DNA of 50,844 nucleotides from an uncultured Alphaproteobacteria bacterium. GTDB lineage: Bacteria > Pseudomonadota > Alphaproteobacteria > RF32 > CAG-239. The first letter of the stretch is position 1; each line of letters opens with the position of its first letter. Where the stretch lies: NCBI GenBank assembly GCA_902464275.1, contig CABQIK010000012.1, forward strand, positions 1 to 50,844, in the 5' to 3' direction. Below are positions 32,847 to 40,611 of this stretch, one piece after another. The translations under genes and the position numbers were made by a program. Under the pieces are notes generated by a model. It made no database searches and was not told where the DNA came from. It worked only from the letters and a program-made list of their open reading frames with translations.

Positions 32847-34556
32847 TCAGCCTCCATATCTGTTTTTGTTATATTCTTTATAAATAAACGCCCGCAACAA
32901 ACCGCCTTTATCTTCGGGAATATCTCGCATTCTTTGCTCGCGAGCCTGAATTTGCTCATCATACTTATCGTCTTTATCGCCTTCTTTTACCGGAGCCGCC
33001 GGAACCTGCTGTTGTTCGGCGCTTTTTTCGGTTTTAGCATTGTTATTTTGCTCTTGTGGAGAGGAAGAATTTTCATCGGTTTTTTGCTGTTCGTCATTCT
33101 GCTTTTCATCGGCTGATGAGTTTTGTTGCTCATTACTTGCATTTTGCTCGGCTTCAGAATCGGCCGACTCTTTTTGTTGCTCGTTTTGCTCTTGTTCTTG
33201 CTGGTTTTGGTTTTGAGCGGCAGAATTTTGTTGCTGTTGCTGATTTTGTTGCTGCTGTTCGCTTTGAGTATTTTGCTGCTGATTTTGCTGCTGTTGTTTT
33301 AAATATTCCAAATTATATTCAGCATCTTCATGATTAGGATTTTGCTGCAAAACTTGTTCATACTTTTCAATCGCTTCAGCTATTTGCCCGCTTTTAGCCA
33401 ACGCATTGCCAAGGTTATAAACAGATTCCGTATCGGTTTGTTTGGCATATAATTCGGCGGCTTTTTGATAATCTTCGGCTTTATAAAAAGCGGCGCCGCG
33501 CCAATTTTCATTTTTAAAACCTTTAGAAGCCTGCTGATAATTTCCTTTTTTGAAATTTTGCATAGCCTCGTAATTGTCATTAAACCAAAAGCCCGCCCAC
33601 GCCGGACGAACTGCCATACACAACAGCAGCAAAACAAATATTCCGCGGCGGAAAAAATATAAACAGCAGATAAACGGCACAATTAAAAGATAATAGCCGT
33701 AATCTTGCCATTGCCCGATTTTGTTTTCGGTTTCCTGCCATTGCTGTTGATGTTTGGCCGCAATTTTATTCAAAAACTCTTGCGGTTTAAAATCAGCAAC
33801 ATTTGCATACACACCGCCGCCGGCTTTAACAATTTGCTCAAGCTGATGACTGTTTTCTTTGGCAATATTTACGGCGTTTATATAAATTCCTTCAGCCGCC
33901 GCTTTTTTTGCCGCCGATAAAGCATTATTAAAATTAATACCGCCGCCGGCGCTGAAAATAACAACATCACCCTGAGTGTATTGAGCGGCTTTTATTTTTG
34001 CAACCGCTAAATCTATGGCTCTGTCCGCCCTATCACCATTTACCGGCATTATATCAAAGTTAATCGCCGGCAACAAATTAACCACAAGTTCAGAATCGGC
34101 GGAAAGCGGCGAAATTAAAAACGGTTCATCAGTATAAACAATTAACCCCGTATCCGCATTTTGCGGCTGGCTCAACATGTCTTTAATTGCCATTTCAGCC
34201 CGCGCCAACCGGTTGGGAGTTATGTCATTTTGCTTCATTTCCGAGGATAAGTTAAGCGTTATCATCAGCGGAGTATTATAATTTAAGGCCGGCATCGCCT
34301 CTTTTTGCCAACTTGGCCCGGCGGCGGCAATTATGGCAAAAATCAAGCCCGAATACATAAATATTGCGCTGAATTTACGACGCGAGGTATTGTCTTTTAT
34401 CAGCAAAAAGTCTAGCAGTTGTTTATCGCACACCTTTTCCCAACTGCTTAAATGTCGGTAATTTTTAAACACCGTAAAATATAAAAACAGCGGAATTAAA
34501 AGGCCAAGCAACAGCCATGGGCGTAAAAAATGAAAATTATTGATAAATTCAGCCAT
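32847..34556 (-). CDS. BatB/BatC-type fusion: vWA domain + TPR + Gln-rich tail
   Basis: In this 569-aa protein, membrane helices at about 12-30 and 65-82 flank the start of a vWA domain (90-280), with a further pair near 290-325. Then come TPR repeats (340-410: YNLGNALAKSGQIAEAIEKYEQVLQQNP), a long Gln/Asn/Ser/Glu low-complexity tract (about 412-520) and a conserved-looking end (DIPEDKGGLLRAFIYKEY). The vWA metal site DxSxS reads NLSSE (LNLSSEM), so the first Asp is Asn and metal binding is doubtful. It immediately follows BatA. The polyglutamine tract is encoded by CAA/CAG repeats and may vary in length. Confidence 0.85.
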   Translation of the reverse strand: MAEFINNFHFLRPWLLLGLLIPLFLYFTVFKNYRHLSSWEKVCDKQLLDFLLIKDNTSRRKFSAIFMYSGLIFAIIAAAGPSWQKEAMPALNYNTPLMITLNLSSEMKQNDITPNRLARAEMAIKDMLSQPQNADTGLIVYTDEPFLISPLSADSELVVNLLPAINFDIMPVNGDRADRAIDLAVAKIKAAQYTQGDVVIFSAGGGINFNNALSAAKKAAAEGIYINAVNIAKENSHQLEQIVKAGGGVYANVADFKPQEFLNKIAAKHQQQWQETENKIGQWQDYGYYLLIVPFICCLYFFRRGIFVLLLLCMAVRPAWAGFWFNDNYEAMQNFKKGNYQQASKGFKNENWRGAAFYKAEDYQKAAELYAKQTDTESVYNLGNALAKSGQIAEAIEKYEQVLQQNPNHEDAEYNLEYLKQQQQNQQQNTQSEQQQQNQQQQQNSAAQNQNQQEQEQNEQQKESADSEAEQNASNEQQNSSADEKQNDEQQKTDENSSSPQEQNNNAKTEKSAEQQQVPAAPVKEGDKDDKYDEQIQAREQRMRDIPEDKGGLLRAFIYKEYNKNRYGG

Positions 34557-35558
34557 TTACGCGCCCTTTCTTTGATAAACGTACATCATAACAGATACTA
34601 ACAACACTGCAAACAGCAACGGAATATAATACAACTCTTGCCGCGGATAAACAAAGTTTTCATCAGAAGATTCCGGCTCAAGTAAATCTATGGCTTTATA
34701 AACATTAACCAAGCCTTTTAAATCATCAGCCCGAAAATATCGCCCTTCGGTTTCAGCGGCAAGCTGTTTTAAGCTTTGTTCATCAAGTGAAGACCCGCCA
34801 ACCCCGAAAAACGAATTTAACAACGATTGTCGGCTGCCGCCAACTCCGATGGTATAAATTTTGACGCCTTCTTGCGCCGCCATGGCGGTTGCTTCCGGCA
34901 CGCTTAAACTTCCGTCATTGTTTTCGCCGTCAGTCAATAAAATTATAACTTTACGATTGAGTTCTCCGCCTTTATCTTTAAGGCTTTTAAGCGCCAATCC
35001 CAACGCATCGCCGATAGCGGTGGAATTACCCGCCATGCCGGCATCAACCGAATTTAAAATTTCAAGCACCGATTGGCGATCATAAGTCAACGGCGCTTGT
35101 AAATATGCTTGCGTGCCGAATAAAATTAAACCGATACGATCATCTTGCCGTTTTTTTACAAATTCTGAAACTACCGCTTTTACGGCATTTAAGCGGCTAA
35201 GACGAAAGTTTCGGGTGGAAAAATCTTCTTCAAGCATAGAGGTGGAAATATCGGTAACCATTAAAATATCGCGCCCTTCATTGCTTATGCGAACCGGTAT
35301 TCCCGTTTGCACCGGCCGCATTGCCGCGCACACAAGCATTGCATAAATTAAAAAGCATGCCCAAAAGCCGCGAGTTAAACCGGCTTTGTTTAAAGATATA
35401 TTTTTTGCTTTGCTTTGCGCTGATATATCGGCAAAATCGGCGGCAAACGGAACAGAAAGAGCATCGCCGTAACTGCCCTTAACAACGGGTAACAGCCACC
35501 TTACCGCAAACGGCAATAACAGCAGCCAAGCAAAATACGGATATAAGAAGATTATCAT
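34557..35558 (-). CDS. batA: BatA-like vWA membrane protein
   Basis: This 333-aa protein has membrane helices near residues 5-25, 55-75 and 305-325 flanking a vWA domain with an intact MIDAS (VTDISTSM) plus the conserved T and D positions (STAIGDALG, ILLTDGENNDG). It starts at the ATG at 35558, with AGGAG upstream; its ATG overlaps the stop of the DUF4381 gene (ATGA). A TTG at 35576 is rejected. It is part of a Bat operon that in most bacteria also includes a MoxR ATPase and DUF58 protein, which are absent here. Confidence 0.9.
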   Translation of the reverse strand: MIIFLYPYFAWLLLLPFAVRWLLPVVKGSYGDALSVPFAADFADISAQSKAKNISLNKAGLTRGFWACFLIYAMLVCAAMRPVQTGIPVRISNEGRDILMVTDISTSMLEEDFSTRNFRLSRLNAVKAVVSEFVKKRQDDRIGLILFGTQAYLQAPLTYDRQSVLEILNSVDAGMAGNSTAIGDALGLALKSLKDKGGELNRKVIILLTDGENNDGSLSVPEATAMAAQEGVKIYTIGVGGSRQSLLNSFFGVGGSSLDEQSLKQLAAETEGRYFRADDLKGLVNVYKAIDLLEPESSDENFVYPRQELYYIPLLFAVLLVSVMMYVYQRKGA

Positions 35559-35998
35559 AAGTTTTCTCCTATCCAATTTTCAGCAAATTTACGCAAGTCC
35601 CGATATGTTTCCGGCGCATATTTTTTATTTTGCGCCACATACGGAGCATAAAGCAATAATTCCGCCGCCGAATCGGACAAAGTTTTTTTGGTATGGTTAT
35701 TTAAAAACAAAATCCAATCAGTTCCATAATAAGCGGCGGCTTTTTTATAGCGATAAAGGCAAATACGGCGCAAGAGCTCGGAAATTTGCCGCGCCGAATC
35801 TAAGTTATCAGCGGAGAGCCGTTTTAAGAGCCTTAAAGCATAACGTTTTTTGCTCTTTTGGTATAAAAACTTAGATAAACGATACACGATATAGAGCAAA
35901 ATCAGCGTCGCAAGCACCACAATCCAACCGTAACCTAACGGAAAAAATATTGTTTCCGGCGGTAAATGTATATCTCTTAATTGCGGCAAATTATCCAT
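35555..35998 (-). CDS. DUF4381 family membrane protein
   Basis: This 147-aa protein has a short N-terminal segment PQLRDIHLPPETIFFPLGYGW typical of DUF4381, one membrane helix (about 27-46) and a cytoplasmic helical domain (YALRLLKRLSADNLDSARQISELLRRICLYRY). It is a standard member of MoxR-vWA (Bat) clusters, of unknown biochemical role. It is the first gene of the four-gene operon DUF4381-BatA-BatB/C-BatD. The upstream region turns to the opposite strand, so moxR and DUF58 must lie elsewhere. Confidence 0.85.
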   Translation of the reverse strand: MDNLPQLRDIHLPPETIFFPLGYGWIVVLATLILLYIVYRLSKFLYQKSKKRYALRLLKRLSADNLDSARQISELLRRICLYRYKKAAAYYGTDWILFLNNHTKKTLSDSAAELLLYAPYVAQNKKYAPETYRDLRKFAENWIGENL

Positions 35999-36089
35999 AA
36001 TTACTCCTTTGCTCCCGATATTTGAATTTAAGGCGCTTTAATTTAAATATCAAGGTTGGATTATATAGCTGAGCAAAAAATTTAAACAC

Positions 36090-36117
36090 TTGTAAATAGC
36101 ATAAAAACAGTTATGAT
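36090..36117 (+). promoter_or_regulatory. Probable promoter
   Basis: TTGTAA (36090-36095), 16 bp and TATGAT (36112-36117) lie just before AAAGGAG and the ATG at 36137; this gives a very short leader. Confidence 0.5.
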
Positions 36118-36136
36118 AATTTATAAAGGAGAAAAC

Positions 36137-36568
36137 ATGAAAAAATATTTAATTATATTATGTATGATGCTATCGGGTTGTTGTTCTTTAACTAATCAAT
36201 GTTTTGTTGACAAGCGTTTTAATCTTAAACTTCAAGCACTTTCAAAAACTGTGCGCGATTCTTATTTAACCCCTACCAAAATTGTTACCAATTACGGCAA
36301 AGATTACATTACTTTTTATTATGAATGTAAAATTGTAGAAAACAGAATAGGTTTTGTTAAATTTATTTGCGAAGGTATACAGTCATATACTCCTTTTCCT
36401 TATATATCTAATAAAAAAGCGATGGTTTCATATAAAATCGCGCCGGAAAAAAACAACACATTTGAACAATACGTGGTAGAAGAACTTACTTATGAACAGT
36501 ACCCTCACGACAAAGAATGGCACCATTCAAGTAGAGGATATTATCTGTTGCAAGAAGAAAATATATAA
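36137..36568 (+). CDS. Small lipoprotein, unknown function
   Basis: This 143-aa protein starts at the ATG with AAAGGAG upstream. The lipoprotein signal MKKYLIILCMMLSGCC has Cys15 as the acylated residue. The mature part has alternating aromatic/beta pattern (DYITFYYECKIVENRIGFVKFICEG) and a C-terminal YEQYPHDKEWHHSSRGYYLL. It is more AT-rich than its neighbours, so it may be acquired. No family recognised. Confidence 0.6.
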   Translation: MKKYLIILCMMLSGCCSLTNQCFVDKRFNLKLQALSKTVRDSYLTPTKIVTNYGKDYITFYYECKIVENRIGFVKFICEGIQSYTPFPYISNKKAMVSYKIAPEKNNTFEQYVVEELTYEQYPHDKEWHHSSRGYYLLQEENI

Positions 36569-36594
36569 TATATGAAAATATATTAATTTAAATA

Positions 36595-36623
36595 TTGACA
36601 AATGCAAAAATTCATATTATATA
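36595..36623 (+). promoter_or_regulatory. Sigma-70-type promoter of the lysozyme-like gene
   Basis: Consensus TTGACA (36595-36600), 17 bp and TATATA (36618-36623) are followed by AAAGGA 8 bases before the ATG at 36664. Confidence 0.7.
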
Positions 36624-36663
36624 TAACTTGTATTTAATTAATTTTAATAGAAAGGATATATAA

Positions 36664-37314
36664 ATGAATACAAAAATTTATGATTATGACGAGTATTATA
36701 ACCAACTGGACGACTATTCTAAAAATCAATGGGATCAGCTTAATACTGCGTTTTCTGATTTTGAAGGTCATGGTTATGACTATCCATATCTTGACACTGC
36801 GGGTTTAATTACCGATTGTAAAGGCAGAAATGTTGATGATGAAAATACCTTTTATGCTCAGCCATATTTTAACATTAATACCAATCAACCGGCAACTTTA
36901 GCGGAAAAAATCCTTTACCGAAATGATTTAAAAAATTCTTTTGCCGATGGAGTGCATGTAGCAAGTTGGTATGAAGACAAAACTCCTTTGCGATTGCCGG
37001 CAGGGTATTGTGATAATGCTTATAAAACTGACATTGCTAAATTTTATAATCAGTTACAAAACCGTATGCCCAACTATGGAAAGATGCCGCTTCCTACCCA
37101 ATTGAGCATGCTGGAAACACATTACAATACCGGCTCGCTAAATAATGAAGACCGTTGGCCAAGACTGTATAAATTTTCCAGAGCAATGGATCAGCAACAA
37201 ATTTGCAAAAATATCCATCGTAAACTATACGATGATAACAACAACTTTATCAGTAATATGCCGAAACGCAATGACTGGGCATACAAAAAATGTATGGAGG
37301 TGCCGTTTAACTAA
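36664..37314 (+). CDS. Lysozyme-like (T4/GH24-type) protein without a signal peptide, tentative
   Basis: This is a 216-aa soluble protein. Residues 34-50 (E34-GHGYDYPYL-D44-TAGLI-T50) match the phage T4 lysozyme catalytic triad pattern E11, D20, T26: Glu, then Asp in D-T-x-G, then Thr six residues after Asp. The Glu-Asp gap is one residue longer than in T4. A later helix (LSMLETHYNTGSLNNEDRWPRLYKF) is like the conserved NTGS/WP helix of phage muramidases. The following GIGH motif is not conserved (TDCKGRN). It has no signal peptide, so export would need a holin-like or other secretion route. It could be a phage remnant or a toxin. Own promoter and terminator. Confidence 0.5.
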   Translation: MNTKIYDYDEYYNQLDDYSKNQWDQLNTAFSDFEGHGYDYPYLDTAGLITDCKGRNVDDENTFYAQPYFNINTNQPATLAEKILYRNDLKNSFADGVHVASWYEDKTPLRLPAGYCDNAYKTDIAKFYNQLQNRMPNYGKMPLPTQLSMLETHYNTGSLNNEDRWPRLYKFSRAMDQQQICKNIHRKLYDDNNNFISNMPKRNDWAYKKCMEVPFN

Positions 37315-37376
37315 TTATTATGTATCTCAAAGGTTTCTTTGGGTAAAGATGAAGTATACAACTCCTTTTTAAAAAG

Positions 37377-37421
37377 CCGGAGATGAAGTGGGCTTACATT
37401 TCATCTCCGGTGTTTTTTATT
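37377..37421 (+). terminator. Bidirectional intrinsic terminator
   Basis: An 11-bp stem (37377-37387 with 37400-37410) is followed by TGTTTTTTATT. It ends the lysozyme-like gene and may also serve tyrS from the other side. Confidence 0.9.
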
Positions 37422-37433
37422 AAGTTGTTGTAA

Positions 37434-38693
37434 TTAAGCTCTAAGCAAGCCGTGTTTCTTTTTACCTTGCGAAAGTTTTACCTTGCCGTCAATTAAATCA
37501 GCTGTGGTAATTTTGTAATTTTCATCGGTTACCGGTTTGTCATTAATTTTTAAGCCGGCCTGTTTAATTAAACGGCGAGCCTCGCCCTTGCTTTCAACAA
37601 AGCCGATTTGCAAAAAGGCGTCAAGTACGCTGATTCCGTTATTTAAATCGGCGCTGATTTCCGGCAGCTCACCACCAACAATGCCTTGTTCAAAGGTTTT
37701 AACGGCAGTTTCTTCTGCGGCCAAAGCTTCAGCCTCGCCACGGCACATTTTAGCGGCGTTAAATGCCAAAATCTTTTTAGCCTCATTAATTTCTTTGTCT
37801 TGCAAGGTTTCCAAGCGTTTAACTTCATCCATCGGTAAATCAGTAAAAATACGCAGGCATTTGCCAACCTCGGCATCGCCGATATTGCGGAAATACTGAT
37901 AATAATCGTAAGTGCTTAATTTTTCTTCATTAATCCAAACGGCATTACCCTCGGATTTGCCCATTTTTTTACCTGACGAATCGGTTAAAATCGGGCTGGT
38001 AAAACCAAACAGCTCGGTATCATAACGACGGCGGCCGAGTTCGGTGCCGGAAGTAATGTTGCCCCATTGATCGGCACCGGCAATTTGCGCGCGACAACCG
38101 TATTTTTGGTATAATACACAAAAATCATAGCCTTGTAAAAGCTGATAATTAAATTCTAAAAACGACATCGGTTGTTCACGTTCCAAACGACTTTTGACGC
38201 TTTCCATCGTAAGCATACGATTAACCGAATAGCAAGTGCCGATATCGCGCAAAAACTCAAGGTAATTAATGTTTTTGAACCAATCCCAGTTATCAACCAT
38301 TTCGGCTTTGTTGGCGCCGTCTGAAAAGTTCAGAAAACGGCGGAAAGATTTTTTTAAGCCTTCAACATTGTGCGCCAAAGTTTCTTCACTCAAAAACGGG
38401 CGCAGTTTGTCTTTACCGGAAGGGTCGCCGATACGAGCGGTTGCCCCGCCGACCAAAGTCAACGGCTTATGTCCGCATTTTTGAAACCAACGCAGCATCA
38501 TAACCGGCACAATATGCCCAACGTGCAAGCTGTCAGCCGTGGGGTCTGAACCCAAATAACCAACCGCCGGCACACCTTTATGTTCACATTCGGCCAAATA
38601 AGCATCAAAACCAATATCATTGGTGCATTGATTGTAAAAGCCGCGTTCCAGCATTATGTTAAAAAATTCAGACTTGTATTTGCTCATTTTCAT
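37434..38693 (-). CDS. tyrS: Tyrosyl-tRNA synthetase
   Basis: This class I synthetase charges tRNA-Tyr. The 419-aa protein has the HIGH-type motif HVGH in GSDPTADSLHVGHIVP, tyrosine-binding GYDFCVLYQKYGC and GADQWGNITSGTELGRR, the KMSKS-type KMGKSEGN, and a C-terminal S4 RNA-binding domain (ISVLDAFLQIGFVESKGEARRLIKQAGLKIND). An AGGAT precedes two possible starts, ATG 38693 and 38687. It is full length and ordinary. Confidence 0.97.
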   Translation of the reverse strand: MKMSKYKSEFFNIMLERGFYNQCTNDIGFDAYLAECEHKGVPAVGYLGSDPTADSLHVGHIVPVMMLRWFQKCGHKPLTLVGGATARIGDPSGKDKLRPFLSEETLAHNVEGLKKSFRRFLNFSDGANKAEMVDNWDWFKNINYLEFLRDIGTCYSVNRMLTMESVKSRLEREQPMSFLEFNYQLLQGYDFCVLYQKYGCRAQIAGADQWGNITSGTELGRRRYDTELFGFTSPILTDSSGKKMGKSEGNAVWINEEKLSTYDYYQYFRNIGDAEVGKCLRIFTDLPMDEVKRLETLQDKEINEAKKILAFNAAKMCRGEAEALAAEETAVKTFEQGIVGGELPEISADLNNGISVLDAFLQIGFVESKGEARRLIKQAGLKINDKPVTDENYKITTADLIDGKVKLSQGKKKHGLLRA

Positions 38694-38772
38694 TTATCCT
38701 TTATAACTAAATTTTAACGCATATTAGCATATATTTAACACATTGCAAGAATATGAGGTAAAATTTTTAACA

Positions 38773-39885
38773 ATGATGATAAAACCGCTGAATATTTTGG
38801 GTCTGATGGGCGGAACCGCGCTTGACGGCATTAAAATTGCGATGATAAACACCGACGGAATTGATGTTTATGACGTTATGTTTGCCCGCAAAATTTTGTA
38901 TCCGGATTCATTGCGGCAAAAAATACGCGCTATTATCGGCAAAAAAACAACCTCTGAACAAGATGCTCCGTTAATTGAACAAACCGATACGTATTTTACC
39001 GATTTTTTATATGAAACCATAACGGAAGCGCTTGCAGAGTGTGACACAGCCCCCGATTATATCGGCTTAGAAGGGCCGACTATTTGTCATGACGCGCAAA
39101 ATTGTTATACTTATCAGCTCGGCAAAGGCAAAATTTTAGCTCAAAAAACCGGAATAAAAGTGGTTACGCATTTTCATAACGCCGATATTTTAAACGGCGG
39201 TCAAGGCTCGCCGGTAATGGCAACTTATTACGGGGCTTTAGCGCAAAATATGGAAAAACCGGCGGCATTTATTAACATCGGCGGCATAACGAGTTTAATT
39301 TGGAGCGGACATTTAGGCGAAATTACCGCTTTTGACTGCGGCCCCGGCAACGCTTTAATTGATGATTGGGTTTTTAAGCATGCCAATATGATGATGGATT
39401 ATAACGGCAAGCTTGCCGCTACCGGCACCGTGCATGAAAAAATTGTGGCACAGATGATGAAACAAGATTTTTTTGCCAAATATCCGCCCAAATCAGCCGA
39501 CCGCAATTCTTTTAACGATAAAATTGAACATTTGGAAGGGCTTTCGTTAGAAGACGGAGCCGCCACCGCCACCGCTTTAATTGCGGAAGCGGTTGCTTAT
39601 TCTTTGGCTCTTTATCTGCCGGAAGTTCCTAAACGCGCGGTTATTTGCGGCGGCGGAGCACAAAACCCGACTTTAGTGCGTTTTATGCGGCAAAAACTTA
39701 AAGAAATGAATATTGAAACAGCGTTTTCCGATATATTTGAGCATAAAATCGGCGATGCACAGGCCGCGGCGTTTTTGGCGGCGCGGAGAGTTTACTCGCT
39801 GCCGATTACATTTCCGACCACAACCGGAGTTCCCGCTCCCATTACCGGCGGCGTGATTTATGAAAAGGAGCAATCTGATGACTGA
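38773..39885 (+). CDS. anmK: Anhydro-N-acetylmuramic acid kinase
   Basis: It phosphorylates and hydrolyses 1,6-anhydroMurNAc in cell-wall recycling. The 370-aa protein has ILGLMGGTALDGIKIA (family MSGTSxDG, with Ser positions changed to Gly and Ala), FINIGGITSL, DCGPGNALIDDW and CGGGAQNP. I use the ATG at 38773 and reject a TTG at 38743. The ribosome binding site is weak (GAGGT 13 bases away). It overlaps the start of the GldA-like gene by 8 bp, opening a four-gene rightward operon. Confidence 0.93.
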   Translation: MMIKPLNILGLMGGTALDGIKIAMINTDGIDVYDVMFARKILYPDSLRQKIRAIIGKKTTSEQDAPLIEQTDTYFTDFLYETITEALAECDTAPDYIGLEGPTICHDAQNCYTYQLGKGKILAQKTGIKVVTHFHNADILNGGQGSPVMATYYGALAQNMEKPAAFINIGGITSLIWSGHLGEITAFDCGPGNALIDDWVFKHANMMMDYNGKLAATGTVHEKIVAQMMKQDFFAKYPPKSADRNSFNDKIEHLEGLSLEDGAATATALIAEAVAYSLALYLPEVPKRAVICGGGAQNPTLVRFMRQKLKEMNIETAFSDIFEHKIGDAQAAAFLAARRVYSLPITFPTTTGVPAPITGGVIYEKEQSDD

Positions 39886-40594
39886 TGCCGTTAAAACGGA
39901 AAACTTATATAAAATATATGGCAATATTAAAGCTTGTGATAATTTTAATTTTGCCGCGCAAAAAGGCGAAATTATCGCCCTGCTCGGTCCGAACGGAGCC
40001 GGAAAATCAACTTTAATGAATATGATTGCCGGATTTTTAGCTCCGAGCGCAGGAAAAATTACGGTGGAAGGGTTAGATATTGCAGAACATCCGCAAGAAG
40101 CTAAAACCAAAATCGGTTTTTTGCCGGAAGGTTCGCCGCTGTATCCGGACATGAGCGTTAAAATGTTTTTACAATACATGGCTGATTTGCGGCAAGTCAA
40201 ACACCACGAGATTGAAAAAGCGGTTAAACTCGCCAATATTGAAAATGTTTTAGAGCAAAAAATTGAAACTCTTTCCAAAGGATATTTGCGCCGCGTCGGG
40301 TTTGCGCAAAGCATTTTAAGCAATCCCGATATTTTGTTGTTAGACGAGCCGACCGACGGGCTTGACCCTAACCAAAAAGAGCACATGCGCAATTTAATCA
40401 GCAAAATGGGAAAAGATAAAACCATTTTAATTTCAACCCATTTGTTAGACGAGGCGGAAAGTATTTGCACCCGCATTATTTTAATCAATAAAGGCAAAAT
40501 TATGGCCGACGGAACACTGGCGGAAGTTTTATCCGTTGCCAAGGCCAAAAATTTAGCTTCCGCATTCAAAAAATTAACCGGCAGCGATAAATAA
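39878..40594 (+). CDS. GldA-like ABC transporter ATPase
   Basis: This 238-aa ATPase has Walker A GPNGAGKST, signature LSKGYLRRVGFAQS (the LSKGY form is typical of GldA/NatA-like proteins), Walker B ILLLDEPTDGLDP and H-loop STHLL. AAGGAG lies 7 bases before the ATG at 39878. It is coupled to anmK by an 8-bp overlap and followed 17 bp later by its giant membrane partner. Despite the GldA name, gliding is not implied; such modules are widespread and of uncertain substrate. Confidence 0.9.
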   Translation: MTDAVKTENLYKIYGNIKACDNFNFAAQKGEIIALLGPNGAGKSTLMNMIAGFLAPSAGKITVEGLDIAEHPQEAKTKIGFLPEGSPLYPDMSVKMFLQYMADLRQVKHHEIEKAVKLANIENVLEQKIETLSKGYLRRVGFAQSILSNPDILLLDEPTDGLDPNQKEHMRNLISKMGKDKTILISTHLLDEAESICTRIILINKGKIMADGTLAEVLSVAKAKNLASAFKKLTGSDK

Positions 40595-40611
40595 TTATAA
40601 GGATTGTAAAA

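Noticed and set aside
33050..33310. Short-period CAA/CAG repetition that could be taken for a repeat array
   Set aside because: It is in frame in the BatB/C gene and encodes Gln/Asn-rich sequence; no spacers, so not CRISPR.
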